A DNA stretch of 64,000 bases from Talaromyces rugulosus (Eukaryota; Ascomycota; Eurotiomycetes; Eurotiales; Trichocomaceae), in assembly GCF_013368755.1 (NCBI RefSeq), contig NC_049564.1:1868001-1932000 (forward strand), given 5' to 3'. Under the pieces are notes generated by a model. That model saw nothing but the letters and a program-made list of their open reading frames with translations, had not been told where the DNA came from and searched no databases. Position 1 is the first letter of the stretch. Every line of letters begins with the position of its first letter. Positions 32,387 through 44,348 of the stretch are shown piece by piece. The position numbers and the translations under genes were made by a program.

Positions 32387-34334
32387 TTATCTAGTTATTG
32401 TATCTGCCACCTCCTTAGTAGCAAGATGCAGTCTGCGCCTCCACTTCATACGACTTTTTCGCATCGACCGTTGAGTTCTCTCCAGTGGATAATTTATCGG
32501 AGACTCGCCACCAGTAAATATCATAAAGTCATACAAAAAGCCCCCCGTAAAAGAGCCGGTCAGGGCGCCCGCCCATGGACCGTAGAACCAGTACGGGTTT
32601 GTGAAGAGCTGTTTACCATAACCTAGGGCAAGAAGAGCGAGTCGAGGCCCAAAGTCTCGGCTCGGATTCAGCGCTGCTCCTGTCTGATACGCAAAAGCAA
32701 TGCTGAGACAAGTGATAACGAGCCCGATAATTAGCGCGTTCATACCAGCACCTGGGGGTGCGTTTTGGTCGTCACCGAGGGCGAGAATGGTGACGGTCAA
32801 GATTGCTGTTCCAAGAAACTCATTCCAAAACGCTGTGGCTGGTCCAATCCAGACCTCTCGTTGGCTAGTAACAAAACTGTTGATAATCGCTGGATCTGGG
32901 TTACTGTACGAGATTGAATACTGCTGGATTGAATGATAATAAGCTCCATATGCAGCCAGAGCCGCACAGAAAGCACCGATAAATTGCGCCGCAAAGTACT
33001 CTGGCATTTTCCGTTTGGGAAAGCCACGGTAGAACCAGAGCATCACGGTGATTGCTGGATTGAGATGGGCACCTGAAACACCACCAGAGATATAAATGGC
33101 GATCATCGTAGCAAATCCCCAGGCCCATGCAGTGGTGTTGGGGTTTCCTGCGTTAGCCGCAGTGACTGCTAGATCGGCGGAGAAACCAATGGTGAGTTGA
33201 ACAAAGACAGCCAGAGACTCGGCGAGTGCCTCACGATGGTGCGTGCGAATCACTGACCAGGTTGTATGGTTGTTGTGCACTTCGTCCTGGACTAGGTCTT
33301 GAACAAGGGGGTGTAAATCCTCCGGGTAGGCAGACTCGTCGAGATCGGGGAAGGTTGGTATTCTGTTTGCTGGGTGGTCTCGGTCTTCATATGGATCATA
33401 TTCCTCATCTTCCCCCTGTAGAGGTTCATCGCTTAGCTCATGTGGCTGGGCCTGGGCCAGACCCTCATCTTCAAGTACTGTTGACAAGTGGGCGTCGGAG
33501 GGTAGTTCCCACAATGAAGGACGTCTCCCGCCGGCGGACGAGGTGCGAGACACACGCGAGGATTGCTTTCGGAAAGATCCACTATCGCCTGTCAAAACTT
33601 TGTTCATGAAGTTTGCCTCCCGTTGCAATCGGGCATCCTCGACCTGGGCGGCCATCTTGCGCGGATCCGCCGTCTTCTTGATTCTTCCTTGTTCCAGTTC
33701 ATTGGGATCTACATCAAGTCCGAGCCGTTGAGAGTTTTGAGCAGGTAGCTGTGCATTCCCACGACTATTCAATAGCTCGTCCTTTGTCGGGACCATGCCG
33801 GACCTCACTACACGAGGCAGTGGCTTGGCCAAACTCCATACTGGCTTTGCGTTGGCCGGTTGGTCGTAAGATGGGTTGAGATCACCATATCCAGGCTGAA
33901 CAAATGGTTCATGAGCTGTTCGCAGCTGAGCTGTCTCATCAGGCCCTGCTGTCGTGAACTTTCCGCCTGTTCTTGAAGCCAAGGTAGTTGGGGCGTTTAA
34001 ACTTGGCACGCCACCACCGAGTCGCCGTGAAAGCCCCGTACTTCGACGTCGAATGCCTTCTAGAGGGGCATCTTCTTCTGATGTTCTTCTTGTCGGTGAG
34101 GCGCCTAATTCACCATCCCGTTCAACGGTAGCCCCAAATGGAGACGCATGCCGTGCAGCAGCATCTCTACCCCCGGTTGCGTCAGACTGGGTGTCGGAGG
34201 TTTTGTTGTCAGTATACGAGGCTTTTGTTTCGTTTCGTTTTTATGAAGGAGTAGGTGTGATCTATGTTTGCCTAGAAGATGGACTCAATTGAACTCACAA
34301 CTGCTCTCGGCCGTCTAGGGTTGCCTTCTTCCAT
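32387..34334 (-). CDS. Aquaglyceroporin with long N-terminal domain (Yfl054-like)
   Basis: Two exons, 34334-34299 and 34186-32387; intron 34298-34187 (112 nt; GTGAGT...CTGAC...CCCAG), 611 aa. The first exon gives MEEGNPRRPRAV; without it the frame upstream of 34186 has no ATG and a stop at 34243-34241. About 330 residues of Ser/Arg/acidic tail precede a six-helix MIP channel. Loop B is SGAHLNPA (NPA 388-390). Loop E is AALNPSRDFGPR (NPS 519-521), and the Asp after Arg is the glycerol-facilitator signature. It should pass glycerol and similar solutes across the plasma membrane. The long tail suggests phosphoregulation or gating, as in Fps1/Yfl054 types. Confidence 0.88.
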
Positions 34335-35784
34335 ATCGGTAATACAACCTGCTATGTCTAATCTTGATTATATAGGGAGGGGAATGTGTAATCTAGGAAT
34401 GTATCAGTATTGCCATACAGAATCCTAACCGTGGACACATACATAGACTTTTAGCAGGGGAGGGAAGGAAAGTGAGAACAAGTGGAATACATTCGACAGA
34501 TAACAATAAATTATATCCGGTCTTTCCGACCCCGTGCTTAAAGACCCTTTAAATGGTGGCTTAAGAGAAGCATTCATGACATGTTGCAAGAGCTACGACA
34601 TGATGAATTGGCCTCTCATCTTGATTCACGATGTGGACACTTGCGGAGTTTGATAGCACAGGCAAATGAAGGTTTCGCAATGTCTCCACTTGGACGCCGG
34701 CCAGGGACGGCGTTGCGATCTTCACCAACATCTCCCCACTGCGATTTTGCGTCATAGCACATAAACTGGGAGGGGATCGAGGGCTAAGAAAAGGAAGCGA
34801 AAATATTTCAATTTCCCACAATTAGGTCGCAGTGGTTACGCAGTCCCTTGCTATAGAACTGATGCCAACAATTATCCAAGTTTAAATTGTCATCTCGTCT
34901 AATTTGCGGGTGGCTTGCATAGTGTTGCAGTGGGAACTGGGAGCCCTGAATACGATTCATTTTGAATTTTTTATCCACAAGATTGACAGAATGCACACGC
35001 ACGCCAGCTCACTCGAATCCACATAAATTGGCCAACCGCTGACGCTGCGGTGGAGAAGTGATTGGAGCGATTGGGCCAATTCCGAGGCAGATACAACTTG
35101 TAAGTTGTAGCTGATAATGACAAGATAACAATTATTATGTAGCGGCCAAGATTGTTGATCGTCAGTATCGTCGAGGCGGGGTTGGTTGGATCTTCGTTTT
35201 TGAGATTCAATCCATCGTCCGAAGGCAATGCAAATTGATGGCCTATGCTGAACAGAGTTGAGATACATCATAATCCGGAAAACAGGCTTACTGGAAGGGC
35301 TAAATGTCGAAGATCCGATTTTATCTTCCATGTATTAAGCAATTGAGCAATGGCCATACCACACAATAGTCTCAGTAAGCTTCAAAGTGACAACTGGTGA
35401 GATTGTCCCATCTACATGTAAAATCTACTGTTCATTTTTACTAGTTGACAAAAGTTCAAAATCAATTATTATTACAACATGTAACTATGGCTTAAGCCCA
35501 AGCGTAAAATACATAAATAACAGTCTATATCACCGCTTCAAGTTCTATACGTCAAACGTCGCCCAAACGCCAAGCTTTGCACGCTCAGCGTATACCCTAT
35601 ACCCTAAACACAGATCGATAGCACAACTTGTCTTGGAGAATGATAACCAAAGGAAATAACACAATATCCAAGTTCTATACATGACGATTACCTGGGAATA
35701 ACACCCACCAGTGGATTTGCGATATCATGAAACCAGTGATGGCGTAATAAAGTAAATGTTTGAACTCACTCATCTTCAATACCA
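34335..35784. other. Gene-poor 1.45-kb stretch
   Basis: Overlapping small minus-strand frames at 34561-34821, 34808-35002 and 34957-35331 resemble no family I know and show no shared splice pattern. Treated as non-coding. Confidence 0.45.
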
Positions 35785-37070
35785 TTACGGTGCAGATCTC
35801 GGGCCTTGACCGCCTGGGATATTCGAAAGAGGAAGAATGTCCGCCTTTGGCTTCGCATTTTGCTTGATTTTTGCAATGGTATAAACGATGCCGCTGATGA
35901 ATCCAAGGCCAATCGCAGAGACACTCGGCACCGTTACTGGAGCATCGAAGAAAACCAGACCGGAAACAGCGATCGGGAGCTTGTTGAGTGCGCCGACCAT
36001 CGAATATGTCGTTGACGAAGTTGCTCGTATACACCACGCGGAGGTGTAGGAAATAAATATCGTGCAAAGACCGGACAAAATCATGGCAGAGAAAATTGCA
36101 TGTCGTTGGTCCAGAGGGAAGTTTTTGTTGATATTCTCCGCAGACCAGTCCTCCAGCAAGAAGGTTGAAAAGATGAGAACCGGAATGGACAAAGTGTTGT
36201 CGTAAGACATAGCTGTGGTCATAGTCAGTATACAGCAATTTTTGTAAAGATAACCTTTACTTACTGTCAATGTCTTTGAAGTTCGTGAGCTTGATTCTCT
36301 TTCTCTTGCCCAAAACGTACGTGGAAGTACAAACGCAGTTTACAAGTACCCATATGTAACCGGAATTCAAAACCGCAAGGTTGGCTGAATCGCCCCCCGT
36401 GCTCTCAACCGCATGTTTAATATCAGCCCAAGCAGCCACGACAGAGCTGAGAACTATAAGTCCAAAGGAGAACAATGACAGACGAGAAACAGAGCCACCA
36501 AACCACAGGACCTCACCATAAGCGGTCATTATTATGGTCAAGTTTTTGAAGATGGTGTACACCGGAATGGACAGGAACTGCAGTGCCTTTGAGCCAGTAT
36601 AGATCATACCGATCAGCAGGAGAGTAACAGGAAACCCTGACATTCATTGTAAGCGGAGTCATAACTAGACCAGGGCGGGCACTTACATTGTTTCGCTTTG
36701 TCCATTCTGAAATCTTGAAATGTCATGATCCCAGTCGCTTTGCATGTCTGGATAGCTACCACACAAACAATCGACTGAAACACAGCTCGTCAGTCGTGTG
36801 TATAGAAAAAAATTTTTTATCGAGGACTGATCATACCTGAACGCAGAGTAACAGAAAGTTTAAATTGAAGTCCAGGCCTGACAAAATATACTTGTTCATG
36901 ACAGTCATCAAGATAGACGATCCGCAGTACGCCAGAACCGATATAGACGGGCTGTTGGATAATGAAACAGCATTGGAGACAGACTTGGTATCGATACCGA
37001 ATTTTCTAGGTGAATCATCTTCCTCGTCTCTTTCAAAATTTCCCGTCGTCCGACCTCTGTTGGACGACAT
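35785..37070 (-). CDS. GDP-mannose-type nucleotide-sugar transporter (VRG4/GMT family)
   Basis: Four exons: 37070-36837, 36774-36687, 36636-36265 and 36212-35785 (introns 50-62 nt), 373 aa. The opening [23 protein letters not shown], the [14 protein letters not shown] helix and the GALNK motif (305-309) identify the Golgi GDP-mannose:GMP antiporter family. The second nucleotide-binding motif, normally FYNN, reads SYDN (234-237) in [10 protein letters not shown]. Ten membrane segments are likely. Its product would supply mannose for Golgi glycosylation, but the altered motif could mean a paralogue with changed substrate. The C-terminal tail is short and basic. Confidence 0.87.
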
Positions 37071-38207
37071 TTTGGCGGTTTCGTGTCGAGATCACAAAAA
37101 TTAAAAAAAAATTTCCGGACGCGCGTTGCGTGAAACGGCTACGTGTCAGTCCCGGATATTGAAGGTGTACAGATGTCGAGGTGCAATGGTATATTCAAAT
37201 CATGATTCAATGGGAGGGGTATGAATATAATTAATTAAAGCGCGAAATCATGTTGCGCTGGAGTCTTGAAATGGAATAAGGTCGTATAGACAGATTTCTT
37301 CGAGCAGGCATGAGAGAGGCCAGCGTGTTAGACGCTACGCGTGTATAGTCCGTGTGATTGGCTTGGGGCCAGGTTGGCACTCCACATGGATAAGATTAAA
37401 TTTAAACGAGAGCCTCACAAGGATTTAATAATATTCTCTGCCCATGTCATGGCCCATGCTTCGTTGTTGACTTTTTAGGGCTGTCATAAGGTGTGTTCGC
37501 TTTCTCAAGGTCCCCTATTTCTTTCCGGTGACAAATTCATCCGAAAACGCTCTTCGTTTACGCTTATTCCCGCCTCGATTAAATAGTTACAAACTTATTA
37601 ATAATTAGTCGAGTAGTAAATCCTTGGTATCTTGGCTAGCAATTATGGAGCCAGTAGATGGAGATATTCACTCGTATTTAAGGTGGCTAGCTACAATCCC
37701 GGATACACTCGGCTATCAACATGAAATTGATGCTATCAAAGGACCGTTACTTCTCCGCCACACATATAGCATCAATGGGCATAGAACAAGCTATCGATGC
37801 CCAAGTTATGGTGAACTTTGCTAAGATAGCAGAAGGTAACTTCCCAACTACAATTTAATGTATATACTTTATGGTTTGTTGCCTATGGAATGTGCCCCCA
37901 CCAGCTTGGCGAAACACAGCCACCGTAAGTGACTTTATTAGGCTCAATAAGAACCCGAAAAAAAGATATACGCCCAATAAGATACACTCAACGACGAATA
38001 ATCGACAGTTCGCTGTTGGATGTGGCTATGCTCCCTGTGGCTTGACGTTCCCCTCACCTTTCAGCTGCCAAGATGTATGAGCCAAGGAGCCAATGGGCAG
38101 CTGGAAACTCTGTTCACATAGCGGGGTTAAAAGGGTGTTAAATATCATGGCCCTGCTCACAACAATTCTCCGTCTTCGTGTATTCTTTTTACTATCTTGA
38201 GAAAAAG
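37071..38207. other. Divergent intergenic region
   Basis: About 1.1 kb between the nucleotide-sugar transporter and the annexin starts. Small frames at 37624-38080 have no motifs. No gene supported. Confidence 0.55.
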
Positions 38208-39655
38208 ATGAATCCCCATCAGCCAAATTACGGTCAAGGACCACCCCCTCCTCAGGGACAAGTGCCGCCGCAAGGCTATGGATATTATCCAAACCCTGCC
38301 CCTGGCCAGCCTCCTCAGCAGCAACAGCAGCCGTACGGCCATTATCAGCAGCCTCCACCTGGCTCTGCGCCGCCTGGATACCCTCCTCATCCACAGCAAC
38401 CAGGCCAATATCAACAAGGCCAGTTTCCGCCTCCTGGTCCGCCGGGACCATATGGTGCTCACGGCCAGCAGCAGCCATACCCACCGGCCCAGCAGTATGG
38501 TGCACCCGTAAGTTCTAGCCGGAAAAAAAAATCCCATGAAAAGTATGCACAGCCTAGCTAATCGCTCGAGTTTAGCCTCCTGGTCAGCAACAATGGCAAC
38601 AGCCACCACCTCCAGTGCAGCATCAAGGTGTGCCGCCCTACGGTGGATACGCGGCTCATGTTCCTCCAACTCCGGCGTCGGCTGGCTATGACCCAGCACA
38701 AAAATCTTGGGTTCATCCTGTTGATACCAGCTCGGATGTGGAAGCGCTCCGAAAGGCGATGAAAGGCATGGGTTGTGACGAAAAGGCGCTTATTCGCGTT
38801 TTGACCAATGCGAAGTATTCTAACCCTTGGGCCATGGTACAGCTTGCGCAAGACTATAACAAGCGATTTATGCGAGATCTTGCCAAGGACCTGGAAAGCG
38901 AGACTAGAGGCGATTTCGAAACTGCGCTTTTAGCATTGACGCGAAGCCCTCTTGAGAACGATGTCAAAAACCTCGCTCAGGCTCTGGACAGAGCTGGTAC
39001 TGATGAAGATGCGCTCAACGATGTTCTACTCTGTCGGTCAAACGCAGACATCCGTGCCATCACTGCTGAGTACAAGCGCATTACCAGCCGCGACCTGCTT
39101 ACTGAGATTAAAGACGATGTTGATGATACAATGTTCCGTTTTTACAGCATGATCCTAGCGGCAAACCGTGCAGAGGACGCAGCACCCGCCATACCAGCTG
39201 AAATCGACCACAAGGTTACCGAGTTACAGAGGGCAACAGAAGGTACCATCGGAGCCAATGCTGTCGCCGTGGCTCAGATTTTCACCAGCAGCAATGACGT
39301 GCAGATTCGCGCCCTGCGCGATGCATACCAACACAAATATCACCGAAACCTAGACGATGTTATTGAAAAGGAGTTCCGTGGAGACATGGAAGATGCCTTG
39401 ATGCGGATACTGCAGCAGTCTACAGACAGAGCAAAGTCCGATGCCACGAGACTGAGGACACCGCTGCTTAAAACGCTACGGAAGGACAAACTGTTTATTA
39501 ACCGCGTCGTGTCCTTGTATTGGGATCGCCCACGGCTCGACGCAGCCAAAGATGCCCATAAGAAAGCCCACGGACGGACTCTGTCTAAGGAAATCAAAGA
39601 TGCACTTAGCAGCGATTATGAAGATTTAATGATTGCTTTGGTTGGCAAGGATTGA
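38208..39655 (+). CDS. Annexin with Pro/Gln-rich N-terminus
   Basis: Exons 38208-38507 and 38576-39655; intron 68 nt (GTAAGT...TTTAG), phase 0, 459 aa. The first ~150 residues are rich in Pro, Gln, Gly and Tyr, like annexins VII/XI. Four annexin repeats follow; repeat 1 has the type-II calcium loop KGMGCDEKALIRVL and repeat 2 has RAGTDEDALNDVLL, whereas later repeats are less canonical. Annexins bind acidic phospholipids in a Ca2+-dependent way and work at membranes, for example in trafficking and repair. No signal peptide; cytosolic. The start at 38208 is the ATG directly before the Pro/Gln tail; an in-frame ATG at 38178 would add ten residues. Confidence 0.92.
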
Positions 39656-40168
39656 GATATGTGAAATTGATTTGTGTGAAAGAAGTCGAGTACGGCAATG
39701 GATTTCATAAATACAGTCCAATAATTCGGAAGTTTCTTGTATTTACCTGTAATTCGGCAATGATACTTCTCATAAAAATTGGCCTACCTTCAGTGTTGTC
39801 AACGGCATTGAATTAAATTGAAGCTACAACCAGGAAACTAATAATAATTAATTGGAGTGTCCTTAAATACGTCTGATTCTGTCGCTAGTGTTCATCGTTC
39901 CAACCAAAACTCTATATTTGTTGTTTTGAAGCTATCACAAATTGTGTCAAGCCTGTCGGGGATAGTTCGGTGATCGGACTCGGACTCGGGCCCGGGCTGC
40001 CGACACCGACTCGGCATCGACGAACTCAGCTTCAACTTTCCTCGTTCAACTATCAAAGAATGACTACCGTTTCACTTTATCAATTACGGCTGCGTGTCAA
40101 TTCTCTAACATATACCTAGTAATACCTCTGGGCCTCATTTTGTTTTCCTTGGTAGTCGGATCGCAGCT
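39656..40168. other. Intergenic
   Basis: About 510 bp, 3' flank of annexin and promoter of the following regulator. No gene seen. Confidence 0.6.
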
Positions 40169-42650
40169 ATGCCCGAACCTGACGGCCGGCGTCGACGGCC
40201 AGCAATGTCAGTGCTAATGCCGTTTCTTATATACGATCGTATTAACCACGCTACAAATATAGGTCATGTTCTCTGTGCCGGACACGAAAAGTTCGATGCA
40301 ATCGCGAATTACCTTGCAGCAATTGTTTGCGGTCCAGAAACGAAGCCTGCGTCTATGAGAATCCCGGGTATTCTGTCCCATCTTCCAGGCACAATGTCGA
40401 CCAAAGTCGAGGAACGAGATCGGTTCCAAGCCTGACACCTCATCGGCCAATACCAATTCACAGGGAATTTGGTACCGCTACGTCGACTCTATCAGGCCAG
40501 CCGTCAGGCACCACGGTCGCCAGCTCAACAGATGCTCCAACACCCACGAGCCAAGCATCGACTCCAGATTCCGAATCGATGCGATTGAGGATCAGAGTCC
40601 AGCATCTCGAAAATCAGCTTGCTCAAGCCACTTTAATGCCACCAATATCGATTCGACCACCTGCAAACTCAAACATCGAAACGACCAACACGCAGCTCGG
40701 CGGAACTTTTCATGTTAGTCAAGACAGGGACTCGTTGGGTCAACATCAAGCAATTTATCGCAGCGTTTTTCATAAGACACGCTTGCTTGGTCAAAGTCAT
40801 TGGGCAGTGAATGTTCTTCTAGTGAGCTACCACATCCTACTCAGCTATTGGGTATACCTAACGAACATTAGATACGTGACATATTCGAATTATTCGAGAC
40901 GCATCTACGGGAGAATAAAACTAACGCGGCCAGCGGTATAGAAAGGTGTAAGTCGTTAGCGAGAGCCATTAAAGCTCAGCGCGCACCGTCGTGGCCCACG
41001 CTACCCACACGGGATATACCACCGAAAGAAGTTACCGATACGCTCGTTGAGTGCTATCTCAAGACAACCGAGTCCGTATATAGAATTTTACACATACCCA
41101 CTTTCCGCGGAATCTATGATGCGCTTTGGATTCCGGATGCCGTGCACAACACCGAGATGTCTTTCATAATTCAACTCAAACTTGTCCTCGCCATCGGTGC
41201 AACAACATACGATAAAAACTTCTCACTTAGAGTTCCCGCCATCAAATGGATTTATGAGGCGCAGACTTGGTTATCGGAGCCGAAATTCAAGTCTAGGCTG
41301 GACATCCCCTTTCTACAAACAAGTTTACTTCTTTTTATTGCTCAAGAAAGAGTTGGGGTTGGCGGAGAGATGATGTGGATCTCAATTGGGTCGCTTCTCA
41401 GGAAATCAATATGTATAGGCCTGCATAGGGATCCCATTCACTTTCCTCAAAAGTCAATGTTGGCAGCAGAAATGCGCAGGCGGCTCTGGAATACGGTTCT
41501 GGAGATGACCCTACAATCTAGTTTGACGTCTGGAGGCCCCCCTCTGATTTCACTCAATGACTTTGACACACAGCCACCTGGAAACTACGATGACGATCAG
41601 CTCATAGCCGATGACCCAGTGCCGAAGCCTTTAATTATCTTCACACAAATGTCCGTCGCAATAGCGCTTCGCAAGACATTTCCACAGCGTCTTGCTGTGA
41701 TCAAGTTCTTAAATGACCTGTCCTCTCCTGGTACATACGAAGAGACACTTCGACTTGATAGAGACTTACGAAAGGCATACAAAGAGCTTGGTCAAACCGT
41801 GCGAGAAATTTCCACATCAAGCAAGGGTTCTTCGCCTCCTAAACTGGACATCAAATTGGTGGATTTCCTTATGCACCGATACCTGTCATCACTTCATGTT
41901 CCTTACTTTGGACCAGGACTACAGGAGACAGCTTACGCCTTTTCAAGAAAAGTAGTCGTGGAGTCATCGCTTAAAGTCTGGCGTGCTGCGTATCCGTCCT
42001 CGCGTCTTTCAGCCTCGGGGGGTTTTGATAGCCCTGAGACCAATTCTGAGTGGGAAGGACTGCCACGGCTCACTATAAGCTGTTCAGGGTTCTATCCAAC
42101 TGTAGCCATTCAAGCCGCTTTTCTCATCGCGATTGAACTGCGGGCACAAGGACAGGAAGAAGAGAGCCTTGGTCCCGTGGTTTTACGACCGGACCTAATG
42201 TCTGTATTAGAAGATGCCAAGGATTGGTGCTTATTGGCTATCCAAACAGGCGAGACTAACGTGAAGGGCTTCCTTCTCATGAGTATTGTTACAGCTCAAA
42301 TCCTGGGGCTAATAAGAGGCGTCGGGCAAGATGAACTTGCAAAATTACTGATTGAGGCCGTCGAAAATGTGGAGAAAGAATGTCTTCCTATCCTAGAAGA
42401 TATGGCAGCGGCACTAGATCAAGGCGAAAGTACTGCAGATGACATTCACCAAGGGTCAATGTCAACCCCTCTTGGCGATATGGAAGGGTGGGCGTTTATG
42501 GTGAGTTTGAATTATTATCATACATTTGCCCCCCAACAGCACTAACGAGTATGTCAGACTTCGGATTCTCTGTTCCATGTGGGAAATCCCGATGAAATGG
42601 GCTGGGCGTTTAATGATGAAGCCAACCAGGGAATTCCATCACTTTGGTAG
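40169..42650 (+). CDS. Zn2Cys6 transcription factor
   Basis: Four exons: 40169-40206, 40263-40821, 40872-42500 and 42558-42650 (introns 56, 50 and 57 nt), 772 aa. Exon 1 encodes MPEPDGRRRRPA; splicing gives the zinc cluster with Cys at 15, 18, 25, 31, 34 and 42 (SCSLCRTRKVRCN, then PCSNCLRSRNEAC). A linker with VQHLENQLAQ (short coiled coil) leads to FHKTRLLGQSHW and RDIFELFETHLREN; the donor CTA|GTGAGC was chosen over an earlier GTGAAT because it keeps the family spacing. The fungal-specific domain follows (LLRKSICIGLHRDP, EMRRRLWNTVLEM). Exon 4 ends FNDEANQGIPSLW. Target unknown. Confidence 0.86.
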
Positions 42651-43247
42651 ATTGAGCTTTGGCTAAACATGTGTTATAAGCATATTTAATGTTTATAACA
42701 TTATATGTACATATGTAGTTAACTTTTAAATCCAACATAGAAATGATCAATTAATGTTTATTGTCAGAACCACCCATTTATACATGTATATATCACTAAC
42801 AAAGATCAACAATACCTATTTCAATGTTCATATTGAGATCATGAAGTATCACTTGAGAGAATTAGTGAAGAGTAATAAATGGACTATAAATGCCTTCACA
42901 GCTCCTTTATTAACAAAGAAATCGCATATTTATTGATAGTTTATTGAATAAATATTTGTATACTGTCCAGATGTTCTGGAAGAATTCAACCAATCGGCAC
43001 GCTTTATGGAACCCCGCTGCCAAGACATGTCGCTATGTGGGGATAGAATGTCGAATGAGAGAGTATTATTGGCTGCTGGGATGATCTCATCGGCTGATTG
43101 TTTATCAACGCCAACATTTGAAAATGACCCCGCAATGGAAGAAACTCAAGGAACGAACCCAAGAAAATCGACATTGCCTAACGCTGAATTGATCGTCCAG
43201 CTACCAAACGAAGTTATTGAAACCATCCCGCAAACTGAGCAACAAAA
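42651..43247. other. Intergenic, AT-rich
   Basis: About 600 bp with many AT repeats; frames at 42754-42936 and 43006-43251 lack motifs. No gene supported. Confidence 0.55.
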
Positions 43248-44126
43248 ATGACCTCATATCCGCCAGGAGCCTGTTGTTACCAGGGCGTCAAACACGAGGG
43301 GCAGGCCACCGGCAGCATCTCGAAGCTGAACGACTTTGAAATCTACACCACCTACCCTGTAGATAAATCCACCGAGAATGCCATTCTACTGTACGGCTTC
43401 CACACCTAGCTGTTGAGTGATGTATATGACATGATTTTCTAACCACCATTTAGCCTGACTGATGTGATTGGCCATCGCTTCATCAACGCGCAGCTCATCG
43501 CAGACCAGTTTGCTGCCAATGGATACTTCGTTTTAATCCCTGATCTTTTTCATGGGGATTCAGTTCCACTCAATAAGCCAGAAGGCTTTGACTTTGGCAA
43601 GTGGAAGGCTGGCCACGGCCCGGAAAAGGTTGACCCGATTGTCAAAGCTTCCTTACAGGAGCTGAGAAACAAGTACAACTCCAAGGTGAGTACTTGAATG
43701 GACCTAGATCGGTGAAATAGAAACATATGGACCTAGGATCTGATTGGTATGTGGTAGAAAATCGGAGCTGTTGGGTATTGCTTCGGAGCCAAATATGTCG
43801 TTCGTCATCTTCATCCTGAAAAAGGTGAAATTGATGCCGGCTACCTTGCTCACCCATCATTCGTTGATGCCGATGAATTCAAAGCTCTCACAGGCCCTGT
43901 CGCGATTTCCGCAGCCGAAACCGATTTCATATTCCCCACAGAGAAACGTCATGAATCCGAGGATATTTTGAAAACGTTGGGCACACCCTACCAGATTAAT
44001 CTGTACAGTGGTGTCGAGCATGGTTTTGCTGTTCGAGGTGACCCGAAAAACCCCGTTACTCGATACGCAAAGGAAAGCGCATTCCTACAAGCTGTACAGT
44101 GGTTCAAAGAGCACCTGGGTGCGTAG
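43248..44126 (+). CDS. Dienelactone hydrolase family protein
   Basis: Exons 43248-43390, 43454-43685 and 43758-44126 (introns 63 and 72 nt), 247 aa. Exon 1 opens MTSYPPGACCYQGVKHEG; LTDVIGHRF follows the first splice. The alpha/beta-hydrolase triad is Cys133 in VGYCFGAKY, Asp181 in AAETDFIFP and His213 in GVEHGFAVRG. Cysteine at the elbow is specific to the dienelactone hydrolase family, which opens lactones formed in intradiol aromatic breakdown (chlorocatechol path) and related substrates. Many fungal copies are general hydrolases. Catechol 1,2-dioxygenase lies 8 kb away, which makes an aromatic role possible. Cytosolic. Confidence 0.9.
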
Positions 44127-44348
44127 ATAGTTTGTTGCAGTTTTACATGCAGGAAAAATAAATTTATTAAAACTGCCAAATGCAGTTTAGTTTTTTGGAA
44201 TATACCTGGGGATGCGTCGCACTTCAATGTTTTATTGATGCTTTCAATACAGCTGGGCAATGTGAAGCAGATCCCCGAGATTAGTGATCATTCATATTCA
44301 TCGTACAACATGTATAGCCCATTGTTTCATGGTTAATTATATAACCGA

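Noticed and set aside
34957..35331. 124-codon minus-strand frame and overlapping neighbours
   Set aside because: Two overlapping frames of equal quality, no motif, no consistent exon chain.
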